The notes below the pieces were generated by a model that was given only the letters and a program-made list of their open reading frames with translations, ran no database searches and was not told the DNA's origin. A program made the translations under genes and the position numbers. This document shows, one piece after another, positions 18,269-29,033 of a stretch of DNA of 64,000 bases. This stretch comes from Pseudoclavibacter sp. CFCC 11306. GTDB lineage: Bacteria > Actinomycetota > Actinomycetes > Actinomycetales > Microbacteriaceae. Positions within the stretch are counted from its first letter, which is position 1. Every line of letters starts with the position of its first letter. The stretch covers positions 864,529 through 928,528 of the forward strand of contig NZ_WBKF01000001.1 of the NCBI RefSeq assembly GCF_008831235.1, in the 5' to 3' direction.

Positions 18269-18274
18269 TAGAAT
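18269..18274 (+). promoter_or_regulatory. TAGAAT -10 element, leaderless start
   Basis: TAGAAT ends 6 nt before ATG 18281 and there is no Shine-Dalgarno, so transcription and translation probably begin at the same base. No -35 hexamer is evident. Confidence 0.6.
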
Positions 18275-18280
18275 CGCCCC

Positions 18281-19399
18281 ATGAACGACGAGGTCACCCC
18301 CGCACAGACGCACGCTCCCCATCGCTCCAGCGACGCCTCTCCCGGCTCGGCGTCCTCTCCCGGTTCGGCTTCACCGGCACGCATTGCGGTCATCGGCTGC
18401 GGATCGATCGGGGGTGCGATGGCTGCGGCTCTCGATCGGGCAGGTCTCCAGGTCACCGTGACCGCTCGCGGTGCGCACCTGGCGGCGATTCAGCACGACG
18501 GGCTGCGAATGACCGGAGCGTTCGGCGACCATGTGGCGCACGTGCAGGCGGTGCCGGTGCTCGATGCGGCTCCCGATCTCGCCATCCTCACCACGAAGGC
18601 GCAGGATGCGGCAGCGGCGTTGGCCGACAACGCCGCGTGGCTGCGCGGTGTGACGCTGCTGGTGGTGCAGAACGGAGTCGAGGGCCCCACCACCGCCCAC
18701 GAGGTGGTCGACGGGGCGAGCGTGCTAAGCGGCACCTCGTCGATCGGTGCCAATGTGCCTCGCCCTGGCGTCGTGGACGTCACCACGCCGGGCCCGACAG
18801 TGGTGTGCCCCGGCCCCGGCAGCGATCTGACCGAGGCTCGACGGGTCGTCGCGCTGCTGCAGTCGGCGCTGCCCGCACGTGCGGTCGAGAACACCGACGG
18901 CGTGCTCTGGACGAAGCTGGTCGTCAACCAGGTCAACGCACTGCCTGCGATCACGGGGCTGAGCATTCAGCAGACGATCGCCGACGACCGACTGCGCCGA
19001 GTGCTGGTCGTCTCGATGCGCGAGGCCGTGCGGATCGCGCACGACTCAGGCATTCGCTTCGGCGGCGCTCAGGGGCTCGACGACAGCATGCTGACCGTGC
19101 TGGCCGAGGCACCGGCGGTCACGGCCGAATTCGTTCCGCTGCTGCTGGCTCAGCGCATGGGCGACGTGCCGAACACCGGCTCGACGCTGCAGTCAGTCGT
19201 CAGCGGCCGCCCCACCGAGATCGATCACCTGCACGGGGCGGTGGTGCGCGCAGCCGAGCAGATCGGCCGGCATGCGCCCGTCAACGCGCTGTTGGTGCGG
19301 CTCGTGCACGAGGTCGAGAACGCCGCCCGGAGCGTTGACGGCAGGCCGGCGTTCCGCACGATCGACCAGGTCTGGGCCGAGGTCGAAGACCTGCTCTGA
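18281..19399 (+). CDS. 2-dehydropantoate 2-reductase family oxidoreductase
   Basis: A 372-residue ApbA/PanE-type enzyme, expected to reduce ketopantoate with NADPH in pantothenate synthesis. The Rossmann motif IAVIGCGSIGG starts near residue 35; LAILTTKAQD, LLVVQNGVEG and LWTKLVVNQVNALPAITG follow in family order, and RPTEIDHLHGAVVRAAEQIG matches the C-terminal substrate region. A 33-residue Ser/Pro/Ala-rich N-terminal tail precedes the Rossmann fold. Panthenoate specificity is not certain because the family is broad, so no symbol is assigned. It is the only plus-strand gene between truB and rbfA, with its own leaderless-type promoter. Confidence 0.88.
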   Translation: MNDEVTPAQTHAPHRSSDASPGSASSPGSASPARIAVIGCGSIGGAMAAALDRAGLQVTVTARGAHLAAIQHDGLRMTGAFGDHVAHVQAVPVLDAAPDLAILTTKAQDAAAALADNAAWLRGVTLLVVQNGVEGPTTAHEVVDGASVLSGTSSIGANVPRPGVVDVTTPGPTVVCPGPGSDLTEARRVVALLQSALPARAVENTDGVLWTKLVVNQVNALPAITGLSIQQTIADDRLRRVLVVSMREAVRIAHDSGIRFGGAQGLDDSMLTVLAEAPAVTAEFVPLLLAQRMGDVPNTGSTLQSVVSGRPTEIDHLHGAVVRAAEQIGRHAPVNALLVRLVHEVENAARSVDGRPAFRTIDQVWAEVEDLL

Positions 19400-19410
19400 C
19401 CGAGGCTTGT

Positions 19411-19866
19411 TCAGGCCTGACCTGCCGATTCGTCCTCAGACTCTTCGCCCGGCTTGCGGTAGGGGTCGGCCTCGCCTGCGAAGCTCGACCCCTCTGAGGC
19501 CTTGCGTGCCGCATCGTCGCGCTCGTGCGCAGTCTGCAGCAGCGCTTCGATGTGTGCGGCGTTCTCGGGAATGGCGTCGAGGATGAACTCGATCGACGGG
19601 GTCAGTCGCAGCTTGATGTTGCGCCCGATCTCAGTGCGGATCATGCCGGTCGCGCTGCGCAGCGCGGCCTCGGTGTCAGCGCGCTCCTCGTCTGTGCCGA
19701 GCACCGTGTAGAAAATGCTCGCGTGCTGCAGATCGCCGGTCACCTTCACGTCGGTCACCGTCACGAAGCCGAGTCGAGGGTCTTTGACTCCGCGATCAAG
19801 CGTCTGAGCGACGACGACCTTGATGCGGTCGGCGACTCGTTCTGCGCGGCCAGCGGTCTGAGCCAT
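19411..19866 (-). CDS. rbfA: 30S ribosome-binding factor A
   Basis: A 151-residue assembly factor for the 30S subunit. It shows the KH-like core RAERVADRIKVVVAQTLDRGVKDPRLGFVTVTDVKVTGDLQHASIFYTVLG and the C-terminal LTPSIEFILDAIPENAAHIEALL, followed by an acidic Ser/Glu-rich tail. ATG 19866 has GAGGAG about 8 nt upstream. It lies downstream of infB but behind a strong hairpin, so it may have its own promoter. It converges on the panE-like gene. Confidence 0.95.
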   Translation of the reverse strand: MAQTAGRAERVADRIKVVVAQTLDRGVKDPRLGFVTVTDVKVTGDLQHASIFYTVLGTDEERADTEAALRSATGMIRTEIGRNIKLRLTPSIEFILDAIPENAAHIEALLQTAHERDDAARKASEGSSFAGEADPYRKPGEESEDESAGQA

Positions 19867-19989
19867 GATGTTCTCCTCGGTTCGGTCTGTCGGGGCGATG
19901 GTGTCGGCCCCGTGTCGATGGTAGTTCACTCCCGGTCTCGCCGTGAACTGTGCGCAGAACGGTGGTCGCGGGGTGCGGCCGGTGACAGA

Positions 19990-20030
19990 GAAGCGCCCGC
20001 ACCGCCGGATTCCGGTGGTGCGGGCGCTTC
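19990..20030 (-). terminator. infB terminator
   Basis: A 19-bp stem, GAAGCGCCCGCACCGCCGG against CCGGTGGTGCGGGCGCTTC, with an ATT loop, lies 30 nt after the infB stop. No U-tract follows, which is common in high-GC genomes. Confidence 0.85.
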
Positions 20031-20059
20031 GGTCAGAGCCTCAGCCGCTCAGGCGGGGT

Positions 20060-22861
20060 TCAGTCTCGCGGCTTCTCGCGCATCTCGTAGGTCTCGATCT
20101 CGTCGCCGACCTGGATGTCGTTGAAGCTGCCGAGCCCGATGCCGCACTCGACGCCCTTGATCACCTCGGTGACGTCGTCTTTGAAACGACGCAGCGATTC
20201 GATCGTGAGGTTGTCGCCGTGCACGACGCCGTCGCGCAGCACGCGCGCCTTCGAATTGCGCGTGACCTTGCCGGTCTGCACGAGCGTACCGGCGATGTTG
20301 CCGAACTTCGACGAACGGAAGACCTCGCGAATCTCGGCCGTACCGGTGTGCACCTCTTCGAACTCCGGCTTGAGCAGGCCCTTGAGTGCCCCCTCGATGT
20401 CGTCGATCGCATCGTAGATGACCGAGTAGAACCGGATGTCGACGCCCTCTTTGTGCGCGGCCTCACGAGCCTTGCCGTCAGGACGCACGTTGAAGCCGAT
20501 GACGATCGCGTTGTCGACCGTGGCCAGGTTGACGTCGCTCTCGGTGATCGCGCCGACACCACGGTGGATGATGCGCAGCTGCACCGAGTCGTCGACCTCG
20601 ATCTTGAGCAGCGACTCCTCCAACGCCTCGACGGCACCGGAGACATCGCCCTTGATGATGAGGTTAAGGGTCTCGACCTTGCCTTCTTCGAGAGCCTTGG
20701 TGAAGTCTTCCAGGCTGATGCGCTTGCGGCTCTTGGCGAGCAGGGCGTTGCGCTGGGCGGCTTCACGCTTCTCGGCGATCTGACGGGCCGTACGGTCGTC
20801 TTCGGTCACCAGGATGTTGTCGCCGGCGCGGGGCACCGAGGTGAGCCCCAGCACCTGCACCGGACGTGATGGCCCGGCATCCTGCATGTTCTCGCCGTTC
20901 TCATCGAACATGGCGCGCACACGACCGTAGGCGGTGCCCGCAACGATGGCGTCTCCGACGTGCAGGGTGCCGTTCTGCACCAGCACGGTGGCGACCGCAC
21001 CGCGACCCTTGTCGAGGTTCGCCTCGATCGCCACGCCGCGCGCCTCACGCTCGGGGTTCGCGACCAGATCGAGCCCGGCATCCGCCGTCAGCAGAATCGC
21101 GTCGAGCAGATCGTCGATGCCGATGTTGCTCTTGGCCGAGACGTCGACGAACATCGTGTCGCCGCCGTACTCTTCGGCGACCAGGCCGAACTCGGTCAGC
21201 TGCTGGCGGATCTTCGCCGGATTCGCATCGGGCTTGTCGATCTTGTTGACGGCGACCACGATCGGAACGTCAGCGGCCTGGGCGTGGTTCAGCGCCTCGA
21301 CCGTCTGCGGCATCACGCCGTCGTCAGCGGCCACCACCAGCACGGCGATGTCTGTCACCTTGGCACCGCGGGCACGCATGGCGGTGAACGCCTCGTGACC
21401 AGGGGTGTCGATGAAGGTGATGGCACGTTCGTGACCCTCATGCTCGGTCTCGACCTGGTAGGCACCGATGTGCTGGGTGATGCCGCCGGCCTCGCCTGCG
21501 AGCACCTTGGTATGCCGGATCGCATCGAGCAGTCGCGTCTTACCGTGATCGACGTGACCCATGACGGTCACCACCGGAGGACGCTCCACGAGATCTTCGG
21601 GATCGTCGGCGTCTTCGAGGTCGATGTCGAACTGCTCGAGCAGCTCTTTGTCTTCGTCTTCAGGGCTGACGATCTGGATCTTGAAGCCGAGCTCGGCTCC
21701 AAGCAGCTGGAACGTGTCTTCGTCGAGCGACTCGGTGGCCGTGGCCATCTCGCCCAAGTGGAAGAGCACGGTGACCAACGATGCCGGGTTCGCACCGATC
21801 TTGTCGGCGAAGTCGGTCAGCGAGGCACCGCGACGCAGACGAATGATCTGCTCGCCGTTGCCACGTGGCACCTTGACGCCGCCAAGCGTCGGGGCCTCCA
21901 TCTGCTCGAACTCTTGCCGTTTCGTGCGCTTCGACTTGCGAGACTTGCCCGAGCGGCCTCCGCCGCGTCCGAACGCACCAGCTGTGCCGCCACGACCGCG
22001 ACCGCCGGGGCCGGGACGACCGCCGCCACCGCCGCGATTCGCGAAGCCGGAACCGGGACCACCACCCTGACCAGGGCGATGCGGCCCACCGCCGAAGCCG
22101 CCCTGACCGGGACGCGGCCGAGCGCCGCCGCCCTGGCCGACGCGGTGCGGACCGCTGCCGCTGCCAGCGCCGCGACGCGGACCGAAGCCCTGCCCCGGAC
22201 GCGGAGCGTGCGGACGAGGACCGCCGCCGGCACCGGGACGCGGGGCGTGCGGACGAGGACCCGGACGGGGACCGCCGCTGTGTTTGGGCGAGAACGGGTT
22301 GTTCGCCGGTCGTGGTGCGCGCGGGCGCGGAATCGAACCGGGCGAAGGCCGCGGGATCGGCGAATGCGGCTTCTGCCCGTCGGAGTCAGACGCGCCTGCC
22401 TCTGCGGCCTGCGGGGCCGGACGAGCCGGTGCCGGAGCGGCAGGGGTGCGCTTCTCGGCAGCGGGCTTCGGCGCCGCCGGATGAGATGCCGGTGCAGACG
22501 AAGCCGGCTGAGCCGAGCGCCCGGGACGAGCGGCTCTGGGAGCCGGGCTGGGCGTCTTGGCCGGAGCAGATGCCGTATCGGCCTCGGCTGCTGACTTCGC
22601 AGCAGTCGTGCGGGCGCCGGGCTTCGGCGCCGAGCTCTTCGCCGCCGTGCTGCGAGCAGCAGGCTTCTTGGCCGCGGCGGGCTTCTTGTCGTCTGCGGAT
22701 TTCTGCTGCGGGAAGGCAGCCTTCAGTTTGCGCACGACTGGTGGTTCCAGGCTCGACGAGGGGCCCTTGACGAACTCTCCCATGTCGTTGAGCTTGGCCA
22801 GCAGCTCTTTGCTCGTGACGCCGAGTTGCTTCGCAATCTCGTGTACGCGTGGTTTTGCCAC
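20060..22861 (-). CDS. infB: translation initiation factor IF-2
   Basis: A 933-residue GTPase that brings fMet-tRNA to the 30S subunit. The N-terminus has the IF2_N fold ([32 protein letters not shown]), then a long Ala/Pro/Lys and Gly/Arg/Pro-rich disordered region (about 55-310), a second IF2_N (about 345-395), the G domain with GHVDHGKT (G1), DTPGHE (G3) and NKID (G4), and domains II-IV ([34 protein letters not shown]). The GTG start at 22861 follows AGGAG. No ylxR gene lies between nusA and infB. Confidence 0.97.
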   Translation of the reverse strand: MAKPRVHEIAKQLGVTSKELLAKLNDMGEFVKGPSSSLEPPVVRKLKAAFPQQKSADDKKPAAAKKPAARSTAAKSSAPKPGARTTAAKSAAEADTASAPAKTPSPAPRAARPGRSAQPASSAPASHPAAPKPAAEKRTPAAPAPARPAPQAAEAGASDSDGQKPHSPIPRPSPGSIPRPRAPRPANNPFSPKHSGGPRPGPRPHAPRPGAGGGPRPHAPRPGQGFGPRRGAGSGSGPHRVGQGGGARPRPGQGGFGGGPHRPGQGGGPGSGFANRGGGGGRPGPGGRGRGGTAGAFGRGGGRSGKSRKSKRTKRQEFEQMEAPTLGGVKVPRGNGEQIIRLRRGASLTDFADKIGANPASLVTVLFHLGEMATATESLDEDTFQLLGAELGFKIQIVSPEDEDKELLEQFDIDLEDADDPEDLVERPPVVTVMGHVDHGKTRLLDAIRHTKVLAGEAGGITQHIGAYQVETEHEGHERAITFIDTPGHEAFTAMRARGAKVTDIAVLVVAADDGVMPQTVEALNHAQAADVPIVVAVNKIDKPDANPAKIRQQLTEFGLVAEEYGGDTMFVDVSAKSNIGIDDLLDAILLTADAGLDLVANPEREARGVAIEANLDKGRGAVATVLVQNGTLHVGDAIVAGTAYGRVRAMFDENGENMQDAGPSRPVQVLGLTSVPRAGDNILVTEDDRTARQIAEKREAAQRNALLAKSRKRISLEDFTKALEEGKVETLNLIIKGDVSGAVEALEESLLKIEVDDSVQLRIIHRGVGAITESDVNLATVDNAIVIGFNVRPDGKAREAAHKEGVDIRFYSVIYDAIDDIEGALKGLLKPEFEEVHTGTAEIREVFRSSKFGNIAGTLVQTGKVTRNSKARVLRDGVVHGDNLTIESLRRFKDDVTEVIKGVECGIGLGSFNDIQVGDEIETYEMREKPRD

Positions 22862-23043
22862 AATTCTCCTGTCTCAGGTCTGCACCCGAGAGCGGGAGCA
22901 GACAATTACCTCTGACGTCTCATTTCGAGCCGTTCATTATGCGTCCATAAGCCGAATCAGCCTGTTCTGTGTGGATTCCGACATGCACATCGGGCACATG
23001 TCCAGTACGTCATCCTAGCGTGTTCTGGCTCAGACGCACAGCA

Positions 23044-23077
23044 CCGGCGTGCCGTCTCGTGAAGACGGACACGCCGG
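23044..23077 (-). terminator. hairpin after nusA
   Basis: CCGGCGTGCCGTCT pairs with AGACGGACACGCCGG (one bulged A) across a 5-nt loop, 18 nt after the nusA stop. It suggests infB is not simply co-transcribed with nusA; the remaining gap to infB (22862-23043) shows no gene. Confidence 0.75.
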
Positions 23078-23094
23078 CGCCTCGCGAAACCGAA

Positions 23095-24057
23095 TCAGTT
23101 GTCGGCTTGGATGTCGATCTTGGCTCCGGTGAGCTTGGCCGCGAGACGGGCGTTCTGCCCCTCTTTTCCGATGGCCAGGGAAAGCTGGCTCTCTGGCACG
23201 AAGGCCCGCACGGCCCGCTGATCGGCGTCGAGCACCTCGGTGCGCGTCACCTTGGCGGGCGAGAGCGCACTCGCCACGAAAGCACCCAGGTCGTCGTTGG
23301 AGTCGACGATGTCGATCTTCTCGCCGTTCAGCTCTGCGGTCACCGCGCGCACACGCTGCCCCAGCTCGCCGATGCAGGCGCCCTTGGCGTTGATGCCGGG
23401 CTCGGTCGCACGAACCGCGATCTTGGTGCGGTGACCCGCCTCACGTGCGAGCGAGGTGATCTCGACGGCACCGGCGTGGATCTCAGGCACCTCGAGCTCG
23501 AAGAGCCCGCGAACCAACCCTGGATGGGTGCGGCTGACGGTGATGGTCGGCCCCTTGGCCGTGCGTGCGACCTGCGCGATGAACACGCGCAGGCGATCAC
23601 CGTGGCGGTAGTGCTCGCCGGGCACCTGCTCCTCGGGAGGAAGCACGCCTTCGGCCGACCCCAGGTCGATCGGTATCAGACGAGGATTCTGTCCCTGCTG
23701 CACCACGCCGGCGGCGATGGTGCCCTCGCGGTCTTTGTACTCGCCGAGCAGACTGTCGTCGGCCAGCGCGCGCAGGCGCTGGTTGATCTCCTGCCGGGCG
23801 GCGAGCGCGGCGACGCGCCCGAAGTCGTGCGGGGTGACATCGGTCTCACCGATGTCGTTGCCGTCTTCATCGGTCTGCCGTTCGAGAACGGCGACCTGCC
23901 CGGTCTTGCGATTGATCTCGACTCGGGCCGCAGACGTGTGGCCGGTGTGCTTCTGGTATGCCGTGAGAATCGCCTGCTCGAGAATCTCCAGCAGTTCGTT
24001 CAGGGGAATACCCTGTTCGCTCTCGAGAAGACGAAGTGCACTCAGATCGATATTCAT
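23095..24057 (-). CDS. nusA: transcription termination/antitermination factor NusA
   Basis: A 320-residue RNA polymerase-binding factor with the N-terminal domain ([34 protein letters not shown] begins it), an S1 domain (about 105-170, [22 protein letters not shown]), KH1 ([23 protein letters not shown]) and KH2 ([40 protein letters not shown]). It lacks the C-terminal acidic repeats of E. coli NusA, as usual for actinobacteria. It follows proS by 90 nt; no rimP gene is found in that gap or elsewhere in the window. Confidence 0.96.
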   Translation of the reverse strand: MNIDLSALRLLESEQGIPLNELLEILEQAILTAYQKHTGHTSAARVEINRKTGQVAVLERQTDEDGNDIGETDVTPHDFGRVAALAARQEINQRLRALADDSLLGEYKDREGTIAAGVVQQGQNPRLIPIDLGSAEGVLPPEEQVPGEHYRHGDRLRVFIAQVARTAKGPTITVSRTHPGLVRGLFELEVPEIHAGAVEITSLAREAGHRTKIAVRATEPGINAKGACIGELGQRVRAVTAELNGEKIDIVDSNDDLGAFVASALSPAKVTRTEVLDADQRAVRAFVPESQLSLAIGKEGQNARLAAKLTGAKIDIQADN

Positions 24058-24147
24058 ACCGCCTCCTCTATTCAGCTGAGATGTTCAGTGTCGAACACCC
24101 TATCTTAGCGGGTCGTCAGCCCCGCCGTCGCCATGTGCGACGGCAGC

Positions 24148-25935
24148 TCAGTCGCGACCGAGACGACGACGCAGCTCAGCTACGGCATCCTCGAGCGCGA
24201 TCGGCTGCTTCGTGCCGGCGCGACGATCCCAGAGCTCGAGCTGACCGTCGGCGAGACCTTTGCCCACCACGAGCACGTGCGGCATGCCCAGCAGCTCGGC
24301 GTCTTTGAACTTCGCTCCGGGCGAGACCTTGGGCCGATCGTCGAAGAGCACCTCGATGCCGACGCGCTCCAGCTCGTCGGCCAGATCGGAGCCGACGCGG
24401 TAGACATCGTCGCCCTTGCCGGTCGAGACGATGTGCACCTGGAACGGAGCGACCGCCTCTGGCCAGACCAGCCCTTTCTCGTCGCGATTCGCCTCGGCGA
24501 GAACGGCGAGCAGACGTGTGACCCCGATGCCGTACGACCCCATGGTCACAGTGACGAGTTTTCCGTTGCGATCGAGCACCTGCAGTCCGAGGGCCTCGGC
24601 ATACTTACGACCGAGCTGGAAGACATGTCCGATCTCGACGCCGCGCGCAGCCCGCAGCGGGCCTGACCCGTCGGGAGCAGGGTCGCCGTCGCGCACGTTC
24701 GCCACATCTGCGATGCCGTCGGCGACGAAGTCGCGACCGGCCACGACGTGCAGCGCATGGCGGCGCTCGGCATTCGCGCCGGTGACCCACTCGGTGCCGG
24801 CCGAGACGCGAGGATCGACCAGATAGCGGATGCCGTCGACCGAACGCTCCCCCAGCGCGTAGGTGCCGGTGTCATCGGCCTGCGGACCGATGTACCCGCG
24901 CACCAGGCCCGGATGGTGCTCGAAGTCGGCCTCGACAGCGGGTTCGACCTCTGCCGGGGCGAAGGCGATCTCTGCACGCTTCAGATCGACGTCGCGGTCA
25001 CCGGGCAGGCCGACGACCACGAGCTCGCGCTTGTCGTCAGGGTGTGTGAGAGCGAGCACGACGTTCTTCAGAGTGTCGCCCGCCTGCCACTGCCCGTCGT
25101 GTTCGTCTGCATATCGGTCGTTCAGCAGTGCGACCAGCGACTCGATCGTCGGGGCGTCAGGGGTGTCGACCGTCTGTGCCTCAGGCACGTGGCTGGCGTC
25201 GACCGGGTCTGCCGGATGCACGCTGACGGCCTCGACGTTGGCGGCGTAGCCGGCGTCGGTGTAGACGAAGGTGTCTTCGCCGATCGGCGACGGCGAGAGG
25301 AACTCCTCGCTCTTCGAACCGCCCATGGGCCCCGCGTCGGCCTTGACCGCGACGTATTCGACGCCCAGTCGGGTGAAGATGCGCTCGTAGGCGTCGCGCA
25401 TGATCTGGTAGCTCTCATCGAGCCCCGCGTCGTCGACGTCAAACGAGTAGGCGTCTTTCATGACGAACTCTCGGCCGCGCAGCAGGCCGGCGCGAGGGCG
25501 CGCCTCATCGCGGTACTTGGTCTGAATCTGGAAGAGGCTGACCGGCAGGTCTTTGTACGACGAGTAGAGATCTTTCACCAGCAGCGTGAAGACCTCTTCG
25601 TGCGTGGGAGCCAGCAGATAGTCGGCCTCTTTGCGGTCTTTGAGCGTGAAGATGTTGTCGCCGTATTCGTCCCAGCGTCCGGTGACCTGGTAGGGCTCAC
25701 GCGGCAGCAGGCCTGGAAAGTGCACCTCCTGCGAGCCGGCGGCCTCCATCTCGGCGCGCACCACGGCCTCGACCTTGCGCAGCGCGCGCAGCCCCAGCGG
25801 CAGCCATGCGAAGATGCCCGGCGCCTCGCGTCGGATGTAGCCGGCTCGCACGAGCAGTTTGTGGCCGGCCACCTCGGCATCGTTGGGGTCTTCGCGCAGG
25901 GTGCGCAGGAACAGGTTCGACAGGCGTGTGGGCAC
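24148..25935 (-). CDS. proS: prolyl-tRNA synthetase (bacterial type)
   Basis: A 595-residue class II synthetase. Motif 1 region [24 protein letters not shown], motif 2 [27 protein letters not shown] and motif 3 [16 protein letters not shown] are clear, and the anticodon-binding domain is the last 110 residues ([11 protein letters not shown] onward). Between motifs 2 and 3 lies the YbaK-like editing insertion (about 240-400), typical of the bacterial form, which removes mischarged Ala. The GTG start gives the standard N-terminus [17 protein letters not shown]; no strong ribosome-binding site is visible. Confidence 0.97.
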   Translation of the reverse strand: MPTRLSNLFLRTLREDPNDAEVAGHKLLVRAGYIRREAPGIFAWLPLGLRALRKVEAVVRAEMEAAGSQEVHFPGLLPREPYQVTGRWDEYGDNIFTLKDRKEADYLLAPTHEEVFTLLVKDLYSSYKDLPVSLFQIQTKYRDEARPRAGLLRGREFVMKDAYSFDVDDAGLDESYQIMRDAYERIFTRLGVEYVAVKADAGPMGGSKSEEFLSPSPIGEDTFVYTDAGYAANVEAVSVHPADPVDASHVPEAQTVDTPDAPTIESLVALLNDRYADEHDGQWQAGDTLKNVVLALTHPDDKRELVVVGLPGDRDVDLKRAEIAFAPAEVEPAVEADFEHHPGLVRGYIGPQADDTGTYALGERSVDGIRYLVDPRVSAGTEWVTGANAERRHALHVVAGRDFVADGIADVANVRDGDPAPDGSGPLRAARGVEIGHVFQLGRKYAEALGLQVLDRNGKLVTVTMGSYGIGVTRLLAVLAEANRDEKGLVWPEAVAPFQVHIVSTGKGDDVYRVGSDLADELERVGIEVLFDDRPKVSPGAKFKDAELLGMPHVLVVGKGLADGQLELWDRRAGTKQPIALEDAVAELRRRLGRD

Positions 25936-26016
25936 TGGGCTGGGTCTTTCTCTGAACGGTCTGGGCTGTTCGCTGTGAGCAGCCAGCTCTCATCGTACCG
26001 CGTCGGCCCAGTCGTC

Positions 26017-26391
26017 TCACATGAAGCGGTCGGGCAGGTTCTCCGGGTCTTTCTCAGGAGGCGGCCCTTTGAAACGAATTGCTGCGGCGAGCAGGATCAC
26101 GATGCAGAGACCGTCGAGAATCCACCACAGCCACATCTGCATCTGCCAGAGCGGCAGGAAGACCAGCGCCACGAAGCTCAGGGCGACGCCCCATGCCCGA
26201 TGCTGTGTGCGATACATCAGCGAGGCCATGATGATCGACATGACCACCACGGCCATGCCGAAGATGCGGTGCAGCAGCACCGCCTGACCGTCGAGCTGCA
26301 CGAAGACGAGCACGATGCCGATGGCCGCCGACACGATGCCCATCGGCCGAAAGCCTCGCATGCCGTCGGGAACATGACTCTGATCACTCAT
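26017..26391 (-). CDS. small membrane protein of unknown function
   Basis: A 124-residue protein with four hydrophobic helices (about 16-33, 38-60, 67-84 and 87-104) and a charged C-terminal tail ([17 protein letters not shown]). No domain is recognised. The ATG overlaps the ispG stop (ATGA), so it is coupled to ispG translation. Its role is unknown; the position between ispG and proS suggests only shared transcription. Confidence 0.7.
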   Translation of the reverse strand: MSDQSHVPDGMRGFRPMGIVSAAIGIVLVFVQLDGQAVLLHRIFGMAVVVMSIIMASLMYRTQHRAWGVALSFVALVFLPLWQMQMWLWWILDGLCIVILLAAAIRFKGPPPEKDPENLPDRFM

Positions 26392-27539
26392 GCCGTCACC
26401 ACTTCCACTCCGGATCCTTCACTGGGCGTCATGCCCTCGGCAAGACGATTCGCCTCGGCGATGAGCGTCTCGACGATGTCGGCCTCGGGCACCGTCTTGA
26501 CGACCTCGCCCTTGACGAAGATCTGCCCTTTGCCGTTGCCGCTGGCCACTCCGAGATCGGCGTCGCGAGCTTCGCCCGGGCCGTTGACCACACAGCCCAT
26601 GACGGCCACGCGCAGCGGCACCTTCATGCCTTCGAGGCCCTCGGTGACGCGTTCGGCCAGCGTGTAGACATCGACCTGGGCGCGGCCGCACGACGGGCAC
26701 GAGACGATCTCGAGCTTGCGCTCTCTGAGGTTCAGCGACTCCAGAATCTTCAGGCCCACGCGCACCTCCTCGATCGGCGGAGCCGAGAGCGACACACGGA
26801 TCGTATCGCCGATGCCCTGTGCCAGCAGCACGCCGAACGCGACCGACGACTTGATCGTGCCCTGGAACGCCGGCCCTGCCTCGGTCACACCGAGGTGGAG
26901 CGGCCAGTCGCCCTGTTCGGAGAGCATGCGATAGGTCTCGATCATCACGACGGGGTCGTGATGCTTGACCGAGATCGCGAAGTCGTGAAAGCCCACCTCT
27001 TCGAAAAGCGACGCCTCCCACACGGCAGACTCGACCATGGCCTCCGGAGTGGCCTTGCCGTACTTCTGCATCAGTCGTTTGTCGAGCGAGCCGGCGTTGA
27101 CGCCGATGCGCAGCGCGACCCCGGCATCTGACGCCGCCTTGGCGATGTCGGCGATCTTGTCGTCGAATTTGCGGATGTTGCCGGGATTCACGCGCACCGC
27201 GGCGCAGCCCGCCTCGATCGCCTGAAAGACGTAGCGAGGCTGAAAGTGGATGTCGGCGACCACGGGGATGTTCGACTGCTGCGCGATGATCGGCAGCGCG
27301 TCGGCGTCGTCCTGACTGGGCACGGCGACGCGCACGATGTCGCAGCCCGCTGCGGTGAGCTCGGCGATCTGCTGAAGTGTGCCTCCGATGTCGGTGGTCT
27401 TGGTGGTGCACATCGACTGCACGCTGATCGGAGCGTCACCGCCGACGGCGACCTTTCCGACCTGGATCTGACGGGTCTTGCGTCGGGGCGCCAGCACGCG
27501 GGCCGGCCCCTTGGGCATCCCGAGATCGACAGCGGTCAC
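26388..27539 (-). CDS. ispG: 4-hydroxy-3-methylbut-2-enyl diphosphate synthase (GcpE)
   Basis: A 383-residue [4Fe-4S] enzyme of the MEP isoprenoid pathway. The TIM-barrel half has [28 protein letters not shown] and [30 protein letters not shown]; the C-terminal cluster ligands are the two Cys of SCPSCGR and the Cys of [17 protein letters not shown] chose GTG 27539 because AAGGAGG lies 5 nt before it; the ATG at 27554 would place that Shine-Dalgarno inside the coding region. Together with dxr it gives two MEP-pathway genes flanking rseP. Confidence 0.95.
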   Translation of the reverse strand: MTAVDLGMPKGPARVLAPRRKTRQIQVGKVAVGGDAPISVQSMCTTKTTDIGGTLQQIAELTAAGCDIVRVAVPSQDDADALPIIAQQSNIPVVADIHFQPRYVFQAIEAGCAAVRVNPGNIRKFDDKIADIAKAASDAGVALRIGVNAGSLDKRLMQKYGKATPEAMVESAVWEASLFEEVGFHDFAISVKHHDPVVMIETYRMLSEQGDWPLHLGVTEAGPAFQGTIKSSVAFGVLLAQGIGDTIRVSLSAPPIEEVRVGLKILESLNLRERKLEIVSCPSCGRAQVDVYTLAERVTEGLEGMKVPLRVAVMGCVVNGPGEARDADLGVASGNGKGQIFVKGEVVKTVPEADIVETLIAEANRLAEGMTPSEGSGVEVVTA

Positions 27540-27641
27540 GATGGCCTCCTTCATTCGGCGCGCGATGCGCCGATGCTCTGCAAGTCTAGAACGCCCGACC
27601 GATTCGATCTGCTGAGGTCGGGCTGATGGGTGTCAGCCTCG

Positions 27642-28979
27642 TCAGCCGAGCACCTGGATGGGTTTCACGAGGTCGGCGTAGATCAGCAGCACACCCATCA
27701 GGGTGAGCGCGCCGAAGACGACCAGGGTGAGCGGCATCAGGCGGGCGGTGTCGAACGGCCCTGGGTCTCGACGCCCGAACAGTCGCGCGAGGCGGCGACG
27801 CAGCCCCTCGTAGAGTGCCCCGACGATGTGCCCGCCGTCGAGCGGCATCAGCGGAATCATGTTGAACGCGAAGAGCGCCACGTTGAGCGATGCGGCCAGA
27901 CCGACCAGGCTGGCCACCTTGTCGGTCACGCCGATCTGGTCGCTCGAGGTGAGCTCACCGGCGACCCGGCCGACGCCGACGATGCTCATCGGCCCGTCGG
28001 GGTCGCGGGCTTCGCTGCCGAAGGCGGCCTGGGCGGCTCCGACCAGCTTCTGCGGCATCGAGATGATGCCCTCCCACGCCAGCTGCAGGTTGTCCCGCAT
28101 CGCTGGAACGGCTGCGGTCACCGGCTGACGCACGCGTTCTGACGTGGGTGTGATGCCGATGAAGCCGACCGTCTCAGTCTTTTTCTGCCCGTCGGCGTCG
28201 CGTTCGACTCGTCCGAACTTGTCGTAGACGAATCGCTCAACCGGCTGCGGCGTCAGGCTCACCGTCTGCACCTGCCCGTCGCGAAGCAGGGTCACGCTGA
28301 CCGTCTGTCCGGCGAGCGGCTGCACGATCGACTGCACGTCGCTCCACCGTTCGACGTCTTCGCCGTTGATGACGAGCAGCTGGTCTCCCGGCTTCAGGCC
28401 GGCTTCGGCACCGGGTGCCGACGGGTCGTCGGGTCGGCAGTCGCTGCGCTGCTCGGTCGTCGGCAGCACGCACTGGCTGACGCTCGACAGCGACGTCGTC
28501 GACTGCACCGTGCCGAAGGCGCTGACCAGCACGGCGTAACAGACCAGAGCGATGATCAGGTTCATCAGCGGCCCGCCGAACATGATCAGCAGTCGCTTCC
28601 AGACCGCCTGTCGGTAGAACGCCCGATGCTCTTCGCCGGGCGGGATGGTCTCTGCGCTGGCACGCCGTGCTCCGCGCACCATCTCGGCCAGTCGCCCCCG
28701 GGAGACCCGCACCGGCTCGCCGTCCGGCCGCGCGTCTCGGGCCGGCGGGTACATGCCGATCATCGAGATGTAGCCGCCGAGGGGAATCGCTTTGAAGCCG
28801 TACTCGGTCTCGCCTCGCCGCCACGAGAAGAGCGTCGGCCCGAAGCCGATCATGTACTGGTTGACGCGAATGCCGAAACGCTTGGCCCAGAAGAGGTGCC
28901 CCAGCTCATGCAGGGCGATCGACGCTGCCACGACGAAGGCGATCGCGACGATGCCGATGATGTACCAGAGAACCTGCAT
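27642..28979 (-). CDS. rseP: M50 site-2 intramembrane metalloprotease (RseP/Rip1 type)
   Basis: A 445-residue membrane protease that cuts anti-sigma factors or other single-pass proteins within the membrane. The zinc site HELGH is at residues 24-28 of the first helix; the second metal-binding region is NMIPLMPLDGGHIV near 375. A PDZ domain (about 190-260: GAEAGLKPGDQLLVINGEDVERWSDV) lies between, with helices near 150 and 415-440. It sits between dxr and ispG as in many actinobacteria. Substrates cannot be told from the sequence. Confidence 0.93.
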   Translation of the reverse strand: MQVLWYIIGIVAIAFVVAASIALHELGHLFWAKRFGIRVNQYMIGFGPTLFSWRRGETEYGFKAIPLGGYISMIGMYPPARDARPDGEPVRVSRGRLAEMVRGARRASAETIPPGEEHRAFYRQAVWKRLLIMFGGPLMNLIIALVCYAVLVSAFGTVQSTTSLSSVSQCVLPTTEQRSDCRPDDPSAPGAEAGLKPGDQLLVINGEDVERWSDVQSIVQPLAGQTVSVTLLRDGQVQTVSLTPQPVERFVYDKFGRVERDADGQKKTETVGFIGITPTSERVRQPVTAAVPAMRDNLQLAWEGIISMPQKLVGAAQAAFGSEARDPDGPMSIVGVGRVAGELTSSDQIGVTDKVASLVGLAASLNVALFAFNMIPLMPLDGGHIVGALYEGLRRRLARLFGRRDPGPFDTARLMPLTLVVFGALTLMGVLLIYADLVKPIQVLG

Positions 28980-29033
28980 GATGACCGAGCCTAGACCTGA
29001 TTGCTGTGAGCGAGCTGACGATTCGAGACGTGC

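Noticed and set aside
17365-19338. A 657-codon plus-strand frame across truB and the panE-like gene
   Set aside because: It overlaps two well-supported genes in other frames and has no recognisable domain.
20960-22594. A 544-codon plus-strand frame opposite infB
   Set aside because: Produced by the Gly/Pro/Arg-rich codons of IF-2 on the other strand; low-complexity translation with no family marks.
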